This document shows, in pieces, positions 15,529 to 24,332 of a stretch of 64,000 nucleotides of DNA. The stretch comes from Actinomadura sp. DC4 (GTDB lineage: Bacteria; Actinomycetota; Actinomycetes; Streptosporangiales; Streptosporangiaceae): positions 1-64,000 of the forward strand of contig NZ_JAUEQY010000042.1 of the NCBI RefSeq assembly GCF_030406325.1, written 5' to 3'. Under the pieces are notes generated by a model that was not told where the DNA came from, ran no database searches, and was given only the letters and a program-made list of their open reading frames with translations. Position 1 is the stretch's first letter, and the number at the start of each line of letters is the position of its first letter. Both the position numbers and the translations under genes were made by a program.

Positions 15529-16464
15529 TCAAGGTCCCGGAGCCGGTGCGTTCACCTGACCGGACCTGATGTTCAGCACATAGTGATATCCGATCTTCGC
15601 GTTATCGGTCTCCCAGATGACGACATCGCCCGCTTGTCTGAACCTACGGCTCTGCTCAGTGCTGTCTCTCAGATCTATGACCTCCATCGCGGAAGTCGCG
15701 ATGACGGTGTTGCTCCCAATGGTCGGGACGCGATGCACCCTCCTGCCCTCCGAGGTCACGGTCACCTTGAGGGAGTCGGTGGAGTACGGGACGTCGACGT
15801 AGACCTGGTCCACAGGGTTGGAGAACACGTTCGTCAGTCCGATCGTGATCCGGATCTTGCAGGAGTCACGGCCGCGCTGGAAGTCAACGGGAACACGCAG
15901 GAGCCCGTACTCGACGAAGTCCACTCCGCCCCACTGCGTCTTCGCCTCAGGACTGAGCAAGCTACGTCTCTCCTGGAGCGTCATGATGGTCGACGGATCG
16001 ATGGGGACCTCGTTCACCTCCACAGCGAGTATGCGCGAGGTGGGCTGCGCGCCACTGGACGGCGCATTTGTGTAGTACATGGGGAATGACAGCTCCGAAA
16101 CGCTGTCATCAGTAGAAACGACGTCTAGGATCCAGTTGACCTTGGTCTCCGTCGCTGACTCGATTGCGATGATGTGCTCATAGCTGCGGAACATCACGAT
16201 GTCCGGGACAACTCGGGCGGCGACCACATAGGCCGCTAATCGATCCCTCGCCTCACGCACGTCCCTCAGGTAAGCATGAAGGTAGACAAATACGAGAAAT
16301 CCCAGTGTAGCCGCCGTAAAGAAATATCCGAGGATAATCACATACTTACTATGAGCAGCCCCGGTGGATGCCGCGATCAAGACGCTGAGAAGGGTGACCA
16401 ACACAGAGATAAGTGAAGCGACCAGCGACCGCGACAGTTCCGACTGATCCAGGTTATCTGTCAT
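15529..16464 (-). CDS. Hypothetical membrane protein with two N-terminal helices
   Basis: 311 aa. Two helices (about 13-35 SLVASLISVLVTLLSVLIAA and 41-64 YVIILGYFFTAATLGFLVFVY) precede a soluble domain of about 245 residues rich in beta strands, with no recognisable motif. GC is low. It converges on the AKR gene and is co-directional with the S12 hydrolase upstream. It could be an immunity, sensing or export accessory protein of the insert; nothing in the sequence decides. Confidence 0.75.
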   Translation of the reverse strand: MTDNLDQSELSRSLVASLISVLVTLLSVLIAASTGAAHSKYVIILGYFFTAATLGFLVFVYLHAYLRDVREARDRLAAYVVAARVVPDIVMFRSYEHIIAIESATETKVNWILDVVSTDDSVSELSFPMYYTNAPSSGAQPTSRILAVEVNEVPIDPSTIMTLQERRSLLSPEAKTQWGGVDFVEYGLLRVPVDFQRGRDSCKIRITIGLTNVFSNPVDQVYVDVPYSTDSLKVTVTSEGRRVHRVPTIGSNTVIATSAMEVIDLRDSTEQSRRFRQAGDVVIWETDNAKIGYHYVLNIRSGQVNAPAPGP

Positions 16465-16573
16465 GTCTTTCCCGGCCCTTGATAGTCGGTCAGCAGATCG
16501 TTGAAATCATCTACTCTGGAGGGCGAAGGGTCCACAGCACATCCAGGGACATCGCACCGCCGCCTAGCACCAC

Positions 16574-17878
16574 CTATAGATCCCACTGGTAAGGCCGACG
16601 CGTGAACGGATATCCCGCCCACCGCAGAAATAGCACATTTTCAGCCGCATCACGGACTATTTCCAGCACCTCCCCCCTCTCGCGACCGCTGATCACCCGG
16701 AGCAGATTCGTTTCGGTGCGTTCGAACCGTGCCGGCTCGCCAGGTGAGACCGCCTGCACAGCTCGCAGCGTGCCTTCGTTCCACGTGAAAACGAACTCCA
16801 GCCCTTCCGACCACCACCGGCCGAGCACACCGGCGAGCTCCGGCGGGCACGGCACTCGGACTCTCGGGGCCGGATCGAGCGAGGGCGACCTCTCGACTGC
16901 CGCCGCGACCAACTCGTCGGTCAGACCGATCACGTCGACTCCGGTGCCCGCGTTCAAAAGCGCGGCCGCGACGGTCCCCGAAGATCGGTCGAGGGAGATC
17001 GCCGCCGTGAACCCCGGCATGACGCCGTCGTGTCCGGACAGCACCCGCCCGTCCCGATGCCTGAGAGCCAGCCCCAGCCCCCAGGCGGCCGTCCACTCGC
17101 GATTGGTCATCGCATGGGGCACATGCATCGCCTCCACAACCGATGGAGAAACGATCTCGCGTCGGAGGCCTGCGAGCGCACCGGCCCAGCGAGCGATGTC
17201 CGCCGAGGTGCTCCACAGCTGACCTGCTGCGGAGAGTGCCCGCATGTTGAAAATCTTGTCCGGCATGAATCGTTCGTCGTAAGGATCGCTGTAGTAGCCC
17301 AGGGCAAAAGGTTCGCGAGGGGCCCAAGTCGTGTCCCTCAGCCCCAACGGGCGAAACAGCCTTTCTTCGACGAAGTCCTCAAAACTCCCTACGACTCGGC
17401 GAACCACTTCCGCGAGTAGCCCGAACCCGAGGTTGGAGTAGTGCCATCGCAGCCCCGGTGAGCTGACTTGGACCACGTCGCGTAATGTCTTCTCGAACTC
17501 CCCGGCTCCGGGCGCCTCGAACGTCTCCCACATAGGTGATGGATGCTCTCGCTGGAGCCCCGAGGTATGAGAGAGGATCTGTCTCAGCGTTGCCCTGATG
17601 CCTCCAAGCTCGGGTACGTGCTCGTGGATGGGGGAATCGACGTCTAACAGCCCCTCTTCCGCCAGTAGCAGGAGGCATACGGCCGTGAAGGTCTTGGTGA
17701 TCGAGCCGATCCGGAACTGAGTCGAGGCTGAGGACGGTGTTTCGGGTTCGAGCCGCGCCCATCCTGAATTTTCGTGCCAGAGGACCCGCCCGCCCGAAGC
17801 CAGCGTTACGGATCCGCCGACGACGTTTTCGCAGTACCTCGTGAGAATCGAGTGAAAGAGGATGCGATCGGTTTCCAT
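16574..17878 (-). CDS. Serine hydrolase, S12/class C beta-lactamase family
   Basis: 434 aa from the ATG at 17878 (AAAGG upstream). Motifs: S59-x-x-K62 (SITK), Y147-S-N149 (YSN) and a late GHDGV replacing KTG. There is no signal peptide, so it is cytoplasmic. A C-terminal ~100-residue domain follows the catalytic part. The family includes D-aminopeptidases, esterases and peptide cyclase-like enzymes. Next to the peptide-JmjC-AKR unit it might process a peptide, but it is on the opposite strand and the link is inference. Confidence 0.88.
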   Translation of the reverse strand: METDRILFHSILTRYCENVVGGSVTLASGGRVLWHENSGWARLEPETPSSASTQFRIGSITKTFTAVCLLLLAEEGLLDVDSPIHEHVPELGGIRATLRQILSHTSGLQREHPSPMWETFEAPGAGEFEKTLRDVVQVSSPGLRWHYSNLGFGLLAEVVRRVVGSFEDFVEERLFRPLGLRDTTWAPREPFALGYYSDPYDERFMPDKIFNMRALSAAGQLWSTSADIARWAGALAGLRREIVSPSVVEAMHVPHAMTNREWTAAWGLGLALRHRDGRVLSGHDGVMPGFTAAISLDRSSGTVAAALLNAGTGVDVIGLTDELVAAAVERSPSLDPAPRVRVPCPPELAGVLGRWWSEGLEFVFTWNEGTLRAVQAVSPGEPARFERTETNLLRVISGRERGEVLEIVRDAAENVLFLRWAGYPFTRRPYQWDL

Positions 17879-18764
17879 AAGACCTTTTCTGTGCTCGCGT
17901 CGGGACCGTGGCCTGGCAGACGTGGACGCTCCCATTATCCTCGGGAAGCGCTATCCGGCATGGCTCGGCCGGTCTCAGTTGTCGTATCTATCGATTCCGA
18001 TCCCGTCACCAGGGACGAGTCAACGCAACCCGACCAGAGGTCGTCACTCTCCTCGTCGACTCGGCGGACCTACGCGAGCGGACTTGAGAGTGCGGGGGAC
18101 CGGAACGTCGCCGTCCGGTGCTCTACACGATCAGACGCGAGTTGGGTGCGCGTCTTCCGTTCATCGAGCCCGGTTGACGAACCGCTGCCCGCGACGCTCC
18201 GGCGTGGCGTTCGCCGGGTGATTTCACGTCGGTGGTCCCAGGAGGGCTTACTGCCAGGCGATTCGCCCCCTCCACAGCACCAGCAGCGACCGAATCCGCC
18301 GTCCGCGCAATCGGGCGACCCCTCGCCGTGGCCGCCTCTGGCACTGCTGGGCCGCCTCCGCCAGCGCCCGGCCCGTCCTGCTTCCAGACGGGCACGGGCA
18401 CGAGGCGTGAAGTCGCGCGCGATCCGCGACGCGGACGTCGTGATCGACGGTGACGCGGCGCGGATTACCGGGACCGGCGCGGTGGCGCGCATTGGCAACG
18501 GCTTGGGCGGGCCAAGGCCGGGTGACGGAACCGATGAGGGCGGGTCGGGCATCACCGCCGCATTCAACGCACCGTTGCTGGGACCACCGCGTTGAACGTC
18601 TATCCGATCGAGCCACGCACGGCGACGTCGTCTCGGGGCGGAGCCGGGCGGCCTGACCCCCCTTCTGAGGCCGTCCAGGCGATCTTGTACGTCGTCCCGG
18701 CCAGCCGGCGGCGTTGACCTGTGGTCGTGCAAGACTGGCGGCGTCGGTGTACGGGAGGACCGGG
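17879..18764. other. 886-bp stretch without a convincing gene
   Basis: All long frames here have poor composition and no start signal. One short plus-strand tail (ending at about 18178, VLYTIRRELGARLPFIEPG then stop) reads like the C-terminus of a lost gene. The rest is GC-rich sequence open on both strands with no recognised domain. I read this as debris at the edge of an insertion. Confidence 0.5.
17991..18001 (+). repeat. 11-bp direct copy of the tRNA-Thr T-arm
   Basis: TCGATTCCGAT, identical to 13071-13081 and in the same orientation. About 0.001 copies are expected by chance in 5 kb. It may be an attachment-site remnant, though it stops short of the tRNA 3' end and no integrase lies between. 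Confidence 0.4.
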
Positions 18765-19487
18765 ATGCCGCTGGAGAACGAGGACCGGCCGTCGGACTCG
18801 CCCTACGTTCAGCGGGTGTGGCGTAGCCGGGCGTCCGGGGTCGCGCGGATGACGTCGATCGCCACCTCGAATTGGGAGCTGGTGTTCTGGCGGCACGAGG
18901 GTCGCGCGCACGCCGCCGTACGGGGGCCGGAGACCGCGGCCTCAAGCGTCGGCGTGCCCGATGGGTCGGAGTCGTTCGGGATCACGTTCGCGCACGGTAC
19001 CTCGATGCCGCACATGTCTCCCGCGCGTCTCGTCGACTCTTCGTGGGAGAGCCCGCACGCGACCGCGACGAGGTTCGTGCTGGGCGGTGACGAATGGCTC
19101 GTCCCCGGTTTCGAGAGTGCGGAGCAGTTCGTCGCCCGGCTCGTACGGGAGGGGGCCCTCGTACGCGACCCGCTCGTCGACGACGTCGTGTCCGGCGGGA
19201 TACCGGACGTCGGGACGAGGTCGGTGCAGCGCCGCGTCGCCGCGGCGACCGGGCTCACCCAAGGCGGCATCCGGCAGATCGAACGCGCCCGGCAGGCCGC
19301 AGTCGCGCTCAGCGGGGGCATCGGACCACTCGAGGTCGTCAACGCGCTCGGCTACTACGACCAGCCGCACCTCGCCCGCTCGTTGAGTCGCTTCATCGGC
19401 CGCACCGCGACCGACCTGTCCAGGCAGGACCCGGCCGGTCAGCCGCTGTCGCTTCTGTACAAGACCGGCGCCGGCGGCGACTCCTAG
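18765..19487 (+). CDS. AraC-family transcriptional regulator
   Basis: 240 aa from the ATG at 18765 with GGGAGGACCGGG upstream. The C-terminal ~85 residues hold two helix-turn-helix units (SVQRRVAAATGLTQGGIRQIERARQAA and VVNALGYYDQPHLARSLSRFIGRTATDL), the AraC signature with GYYDQPHLxR. The N-terminal half resembles the sensor domain of small AraC regulators. It sits 55 bp upstream of an alpha/beta hydrolase on the same strand, its probable target. CGTACG reappears inside this gene (18917), marking a return to host-like composition. Confidence 0.88.
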   Translation: MPLENEDRPSDSPYVQRVWRSRASGVARMTSIATSNWELVFWRHEGRAHAAVRGPETAASSVGVPDGSESFGITFAHGTSMPHMSPARLVDSSWESPHATATRFVLGGDEWLVPGFESAEQFVARLVREGALVRDPLVDDVVSGGIPDVGTRSVQRRVAAATGLTQGGIRQIERARQAAVALSGGIGPLEVVNALGYYDQPHLARSLSRFIGRTATDLSRQDPAGQPLSLLYKTGAGGDS

Positions 19488-19542
19488 CCTGACCGCGATG
19501 CGGTGCGTATCCCCGCGTCGCCTACCAGGAAGGACAGTGGAG

Positions 19543-20355
19543 ATGACCGAGAACGCCAGCGCGGCCGCCGTGTCCGCCGACGGCACCACGATCGCGTTCA
19601 CCGCGTGGGGCGAGGGCGAGCCGCTCATCATCGTCGACGGCGCGACCGCCTATCCCGCCATCAACCCGACGAACGAGGAGGTCGGACGGCTGCTGAGCGG
19701 GGAGTTCCGGACCTACGCCTACGACCGTCGCGGACGCGGTGGAAGCACCGACACCGGGCCGTACGCCGTGGAGCGCGAGATCGAGGACCTCTTCGCGCTC
19801 ATCGAGGTCGCGGGCGCACCGGCGACCGTGTTCGGCTGGTCGTCCGGCGCGGTCCTCGCGCTGGACGCCGCGGCGGCCGGTCTGCCGATCAAGCGGCTCG
19901 CGCTGTTCGAGCCGCCCTTCGTCGTCGACGACAGCCGCCCGCCGTTGCCGTCCGACTACGTGGAGCGGCTCGACGCCGCCGTGGCCGACGGCCGCCCCGG
20001 GGACGCCGCGGAACTGTTCCTGACCGCCGCGGCCGGCCTGCCCGCCGAGGCCGTCGGCGGCATGCGTCAGAGCGAGTTCTGGCCGATCATGGAGTCCGTC
20101 GCACCGACGATCGCCTACGACGGCCGGATCATGGGAACCACCATGTCGGGCGCCCCGCTGCCCGGCGATCGCTGGGCGGCCGTCACCGCCCCCACGCTCG
20201 TGCTGCACGGCACCGGGACGTACCCGTTCATCATCGCCGGCGCCCAGGCGCTCGCGGAGCTGCTCCCGTCCGCGACCCTTCGCGCCGTCGAGGGCGAGCA
20301 GCACAGCGCCCCCGCCGGCGTGCTCGCCGCCGCCCTGCGCGACTTCGCCCACTAG
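19543..20355 (+). CDS. Alpha/beta hydrolase
   Basis: 270 aa from the ATG at 19543 (AGGAAGGAC upstream). Fold motifs: DRRGRGGS after the oxyanion strand, nucleophile elbow GWSSGA, a late acid loop (LVLHGTGTYPF) and a C-terminal His (GEQHSAP). The substrate is unknown; small hydrolases like this act on esters or lactones. It is probably controlled by the adjacent AraC regulator. Confidence 0.88.
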   Translation: MTENASAAAVSADGTTIAFTAWGEGEPLIIVDGATAYPAINPTNEEVGRLLSGEFRTYAYDRRGRGGSTDTGPYAVEREIEDLFALIEVAGAPATVFGWSSGAVLALDAAAAGLPIKRLALFEPPFVVDDSRPPLPSDYVERLDAAVADGRPGDAAELFLTAAAGLPAEAVGGMRQSEFWPIMESVAPTIAYDGRIMGTTMSGAPLPGDRWAAVTAPTLVLHGTGTYPFIIAGAQALAELLPSATLRAVEGEQHSAPAGVLAAALRDFAH

Positions 20356-20385
20356 CGAGGTGAAGTCGTGCAGGGGGCCTGCACG

Positions 20386-21063
20386 CTAGCGGTAGCGGCC
20401 GAAGCTCACGGGCTTGGCGTCTGAAGGCATCGAGGTCGGGACGTGGAACGTCGGCTGCTGGGGCCAGCCGTCCGGAGAGTCCTCCCAGTCCTCTTTTCTG
20501 CCGAACACCGTCAGGTCGAGGACGCTCGTCACGAAGGTGAGCCGGTCGATGCCGCGCCCGGTCGTGCTGTACGTCCGGTAGACGTCTGTGCCCTCGCGCA
20601 GGAAGACGGTCAGCTGGAAGCCGCCGCCCGCCCCGCAGTCCTCGGCGAACGTCGTGCCGCACGAGGACACGAACGGCAGGGTCCAGCCCATCTTCTCCCG
20701 GTACGCCTCGATCTGCAGCGGGGGCATGTTCGACACGGTCACCCAGGTGATGCCCTGCTCGGCCAGCAGGGCCGGCGCGGTCGAGGGGACGTTGTCGGTG
20801 AACCACGTGCAGCCCGGGCAGTAGTGGTCCGGGCCGTTGTCCATGAACTGGTACGCGACCAGCTGCTCCCGGCCCTCGAACAGGTCGAGCAGGGACCTCG
20901 TACCCGACGGTGTCTCGAAGGCGTACCCGGTGTCGAAGGGGACCATGGGAAGGCGGCGGCGGCGTGCGGCGAGTGCGTCCAGGGTGCGCGTCGCCTCCTT
21001 CTCGGCCTGGAGCAGTTCGTCGCGGGCCTGTTGCCACTCCTCAGTGGTGACGATCTTCGGCAT
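20386..21063 (-). CDS. DUF899 thioredoxin-like protein
   Basis: 225 aa. DUF899 marks: LFEGREQLVAYQFMDNG, HYCPGCTWFTDN (a CxxC in the thioredoxin position), FVSSCGTTFAED and VYRTYSTTGRGIDRL. It overlaps arsR by 23 bp and is last in an SRPBCC-arsR-DUF899 operon. Such operons with an ArsR regulator and an AHSA1 protein are common in actinomycetes; the reaction is unknown. Confidence 0.9.
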   Translation of the reverse strand: MPKIVTTEEWQQARDELLQAEKEATRTLDALAARRRRLPMVPFDTGYAFETPSGTRSLLDLFEGREQLVAYQFMDNGPDHYCPGCTWFTDNVPSTAPALLAEQGITWVTVSNMPPLQIEAYREKMGWTLPFVSSCGTTFAEDCGAGGGFQLTVFLREGTDVYRTYSTTGRGIDRLTFVTSVLDLTVFGRKEDWEDSPDGWPQQPTFHVPTSMPSDAKPVSFGRYR

Positions 21064-21400
21064 CTCCTGATCTCCTGTTCAGATGGTCCTTCAGCGCGTC
21101 GAGCGGCCCGTCCCAGTCGCGGGCCATCGCGGCCAGGAACTGCTGTGCCACCTGCATCGGCGCCGATCGGAGCCGGTATCGCACCCGGCGTCGTTCGCCC
21201 GGTGAGGCCGTCACCAGGCCGGCCTCGGCGAGCAGGGTCAGATGTTTGGCGATCGCCTGCCGTGTGATCGGCAACTGGCCGGCCAGGTCCGTGGCCGTGG
21301 CGGGACCGCCCGAGGCCAGCGCGCCCAGGATGGCGCGCCGGCTCGGGTCGGCCAGGGCGACGAAGACCTGTTCGGCGATCGCCTCGTTGTCAGGCGGCAT
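21041..21400 (-). CDS. ArsR-family regulator
   Basis: 119 aa from the ATG at 21400. Winged helix: FVALADPSRRAILGALASGG, TATDLAGQLPITRQAIAKHLTLLAEAGLV and a wing RRVRYRL. No metal-binding Cys/His cluster is visible, as in the ArsR subgroup paired with SRPBCC proteins. It overlaps the SRPBCC stop by 11 bp. The inverted repeat GGTTGC-N9-GCAACC upstream of the operon is its probable site. Confidence 0.9.
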   Translation of the reverse strand: MPPDNEAIAEQVFVALADPSRRAILGALASGGPATATDLAGQLPITRQAIAKHLTLLAEAGLVTASPGERRRVRYRLRSAPMQVAQQFLAAMARDWDGPLDALKDHLNRRSGDAEDRHH

Positions 21401-21821
21401 CGAGGTATTCGACCAGTTCGCCCAGCTCGCTCCCCCAGCCGCGCACATTGCCGTCGTACGCCCCCTGGTGCGCCTCGTCCGACAGCTGGGCGAAGCCGCT
21501 CTCGACCACCACCACCCGCGTACCCGTGCCGATCGGTTCGAGGGTGAACTCGACGTACGTGCGGCGCGGGTCGTCCTCGGGCAGTCCGTAGACGTGCCAG
21601 CTGAAGCCGAACACCGTCGGCTCCTCGACCCGCTCGATCCTCATGTTCGCGGTATGACCGTCGGTCCAGCTCATCCTGGCCGATCCGCCAGGGCGCAGGT
21701 CGATCTTCGCCTCGTTGCCGAACCAGCCGCTCAGGCCCTCGGCCGTGGTGAGCGCGGCCCACACGGTGGCCGGCGGCTGGGTGATCTCGACGGCTCGCTC
21801 GATGCGGTCGGGGAATGCCAT
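21390..21821 (-). CDS. SRPBCC/AHSA1-family protein
   Basis: 143 aa from the ATG at 21821 (GGAGGCTTC upstream region). AHSA1 features: FPDRIERAVEITQPPATVWAALTTAEGLSGWFG, a hydrophobic-cavity beta sheet, and a C-terminal helix GWGSELGELVEYLDAA. These START-like folds bind small hydrophobic ligands. First gene of the operon with arsR and DUF899. Confidence 0.9.
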   Translation of the reverse strand: MAFPDRIERAVEITQPPATVWAALTTAEGLSGWFGNEAKIDLRPGGSARMSWTDGHTANMRIERVEEPTVFGFSWHVYGLPEDDPRRTYVEFTLEPIGTGTRVVVVESGFAQLSDEAHQGAYDGNVRGWGSELGELVEYLDAA

Positions 21822-21851
21822 GATGAAGCCTCCAAAGTATCGCAACTGCTT

Positions 21852-21872
21852 GGTTGCTAAGCTATGGCAACC
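21852..21872. promoter_or_regulatory. Inverted repeat, probable ArsR operator
   Basis: GGTTGC (21852-21857) and GCAACC (21867-21872) with a nine-base spacer, 31 bp before the SRPBCC start. A further GCAAC at 21842 makes an overlapping half-site. Confidence 0.6.
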
Positions 21873-22078
21873 GATCGATTGCGTCAAGGACGCTTGACGA
21901 GGGACCGGACGCGGCGGCATCATCAGGCCCGGCGTGGCCTACGCCCGACCCCCTCCGGCCGTCCCCGAGCGCGGCCTTCATCGGAGGCGAAGGGGCTCTT
22001 GTCTCAGGTCGTTGTCGTTTGGTCCGACCGTTTCGTACGTGGTCGCCGGGGGGCCTCGTCCGGAACGCAGGAGACCAG

Positions 22079-23044
22079 ATGACGGCGAACACCAACCTCA
22101 AACGCCAGGTGCGGGCCCGTGCCGCCAAGACCGGGCAGTCCTACACCACCGCGCTCCGGCACTTCCGTACGGCGAAGAGGCCACGGCTGGCCGTGGCCCA
22201 GACCACCGTCCGCGAAGACCCCCGCGACGGCGACGCCCTGCGCGCGAGCGGCCGCGAACTGCGCCGACTGATGCGCCGGGCCCACGCGGCCGGCGCGCGG
22301 GTCGTCCACTTCCCCGAGGGCGCCACCTGCTCTCCCCACAAGCGTGTCATGTCCACCGGCGACGAGGTCGGGCCGGCCGACTGGAGCCGGTTCGCGTGGG
22401 ACGTCCTACGGCAGGAGCTCACCGCGACCGCGCGCCTGGCCGGCGAACTGCGCCTCTGGACCGTACTCGGCTCGGTCCACCGGCTCACTCCCCCGCATCG
22501 CCCGCACAACAGCCTCTACGTGATCTCCGACCACGGAGAGGTCGCCACCCGCTACGACGAACGGCTCCTGTCCAAGACCAAGGTGTCGTACATGTACGCG
22601 CCCGGTGAGGTTCCGGTCACCTTCGAGGTCGACGGCGTACGGTTCGGGTGCGCGCTCGGCATCGAGGTCCACTTCCCCGAGGTCTTCGGCGAGTACGAGC
22701 GGCTCGACGTCGACTGCGTGCTCTTCTCCACCACCGGTGGCGCCGAGGCCGACGGCCCGATGTTCGCCACCGAGGCGCAGGGCCACGCCGCGGCCAACGG
22801 CTACTGGGTCGGCTTCTCCGTACCCGCACGTCACAGCACGACGGCGCCCGCCGGCGTGATCGCCCCCGGCGGGGAGTGGCTTGCCCGCTGCCCGGCGGAC
22901 GGCGCGCCCGCACTGGTGGTCGTCGACCTCGACGACAGAGCGGCCAGGTCCCAGGCCCGCCCGTGGCGCCGTACTGCGCGCGCGGGCATCTACGACCCGC
23001 ACTTCGTCAAGGACCCCCGCAGCGACGACCGCGGCACGTTCTGA
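22079..23044 (+). CDS. Nitrilase-superfamily (carbon-nitrogen hydrolase) protein, probable loss of catalytic Cys
   Basis: 321 aa from the ATG at 22079 (GCAGGAGACC upstream). An N-terminal ~30-residue segment (LKRQVRARAAKTGQSYTTALRHFR) resembles small DNA-binding or targeting helices found on several actinomycete proteins. The nitrilase domain has Glu80 (HFPEG) and Lys166/168 (LSKTKVSY). Where the nucleophile should be, the sequence reads ALGIEVHFPE, with Gly194 in place of Cys; the only nearby Cys is C191, three residues early. Either the site is inactive or the nucleophile has moved. Confidence 0.8.
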   Translation: MTANTNLKRQVRARAAKTGQSYTTALRHFRTAKRPRLAVAQTTVREDPRDGDALRASGRELRRLMRRAHAAGARVVHFPEGATCSPHKRVMSTGDEVGPADWSRFAWDVLRQELTATARLAGELRLWTVLGSVHRLTPPHRPHNSLYVISDHGEVATRYDERLLSKTKVSYMYAPGEVPVTFEVDGVRFGCALGIEVHFPEVFGEYERLDVDCVLFSTTGGAEADGPMFATEAQGHAAANGYWVGFSVPARHSTTAPAGVIAPGGEWLARCPADGAPALVVVDLDDRAARSQARPWRRTARAGIYDPHFVKDPRSDDRGTF

Positions 23045-23139
23045 ATCGGCATCCAACGCTCGATCGCGGATGGAACGGGATGGAACGCCCCAGTTCATAA
23101 CCGGAGCATTCATCTCTAGCGAAGCGAAGCGGAGTGTCA

Positions 23140-24276
23140 ATGAGATCTCGTCTTGCCTCGTGCGTCGTCGCGGTGGGCCTGACGGCCGGTCTGTCGGCCG
23201 TCGTCCCGGCCGCGCAGGCGGCACCGCAAACGACCTCGTCTTCCGGGCCGGCCGGGCCGGCCGCGTCATCGGACGCGCAGAAGCTTTCCACGCTCGCCAC
23301 CGCCCTGAAGCGGCGGCTCGGCGGGCGTAGCGCCGGTTCGTACCTCGACCGTACGACGGGCCGGCTCGTGGTGACCGTCGCCGACCGGTCGGCCGCGCAG
23401 AGCGTACGCGCGGCCGGCGCCGTTCCCCGCACGGTCACCCGCAGCGGGACCGCCCTGCGCCGGGTGACCAAGGCCCTCGACCGGTCCGCCCGTATCGCGG
23501 GCACCGCGTGGGCCGTCGACCCGGCGGCCGACCAGGTCGTGGTCTCGGTGGACCAGTCCGTGACGGCGGCGAAGCTCGCCAGGCTCCAGTCCGTCGCCCG
23601 GCCGTTCGGGGCCGCGGTGAGGGTCCAGCGCGTGCCCGGCGAGTTCAGCACGCGCTCGATCGGCTACACCGCGGGCGGGCAGGCCATCTACACCGGGTTC
23701 ATCCGGTGCTCGCTGGGGTTCAACGTGCGGAGCGGCGGCGTGTACTACTTCCTCACCGCCGGGCACTGCACGAACGAGGGCTCGTCGTGGTTCGGGGGCG
23801 CCAGCCCCGACGGCACCAGCGTCCAGTCCTTCCTGGGAACTCGGACGGGCACCAGCTTCCCCGGCAACGACTACGGCATCGTGCAGTACGCGGGCGCTCC
23901 GGGCGACGGCCTGGACTATCCCCCGATCGGCGCCGTGTACCAGTTCCGCACCGGCGCCGACCGTACGCAGGACATCAAAACGGCCGGTGACCCGGTCGTG
24001 GGCCAGAGCGTCACGCGAAGCGGGAGCACGTCCGGTGTGCACACCGGCACGGTGACCGCGCTCGGCCAGACGGTGAACTACGCCGAGGGCACCGTCACCG
24101 GCATGATCCAGACGAACGTGTGCGCCGAGCCCGGCGACAGCGGAGGCTCGCTGTACTCGGGCACGACCGCACTCGGCCTGACGTCCGGCGGCAGCGGAAA
24201 CTGCAGTGCCGGCGGGATCACCTTCTTCCAGCCGGTCACCGAGGCGCTCAACGCCTACGGCGTCAGCGTCTTCTGA
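23140..24276 (+). CDS. Secreted S1-family serine protease (streptogrisin/alpha-lytic type)
   Basis: 378 aa from the ATG at 23140, with GGAG five bases upstream. Signal peptide to about residue 28 (AQAAP), then a ~155-residue pro-region, then the mature chymotrypsin fold. Catalytic residues are H209 (TAGHC), D244 (GNDYG) and S334 (GDSGGS), and paired cysteines (C191/C210 and C329/C353 region) fit streptogrisin disulfides. An extracellular protease activated by removal of its own pro-domain. Confidence 0.93.
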   Translation: MRSRLASCVVAVGLTAGLSAVVPAAQAAPQTTSSSGPAGPAASSDAQKLSTLATALKRRLGGRSAGSYLDRTTGRLVVTVADRSAAQSVRAAGAVPRTVTRSGTALRRVTKALDRSARIAGTAWAVDPAADQVVVSVDQSVTAAKLARLQSVARPFGAAVRVQRVPGEFSTRSIGYTAGGQAIYTGFIRCSLGFNVRSGGVYYFLTAGHCTNEGSSWFGGASPDGTSVQSFLGTRTGTSFPGNDYGIVQYAGAPGDGLDYPPIGAVYQFRTGADRTQDIKTAGDPVVGQSVTRSGSTSGVHTGTVTALGQTVNYAEGTVTGMIQTNVCAEPGDSGGSLYSGTTALGLTSGGSGNCSAGGITFFQPVTEALNAYGVSVF

Positions 24277-24285
24277 GGCGAGGCG

Positions 24286-24313
24286 GGCTCCGGCCACTCC
24301 GGCCGCCGGAGCC
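24286..24313. terminator. Hairpin between convergent genes
   Basis: GGCTCCGGC (24286-24294) pairs with GCCGGAGCC (24305-24313). It lies between the S1 protease and the MBL gene. Confidence 0.65.
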
Positions 24314-24332
24314 TGCTTCGACCGGTACGGCC

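Noticed and set aside
17774-18595. 273-aa plus-strand ORF
   Set aside because: Its 5' part is antisense to the S12 hydrolase, and the rest is Arg/Pro/Gly-rich without motifs.
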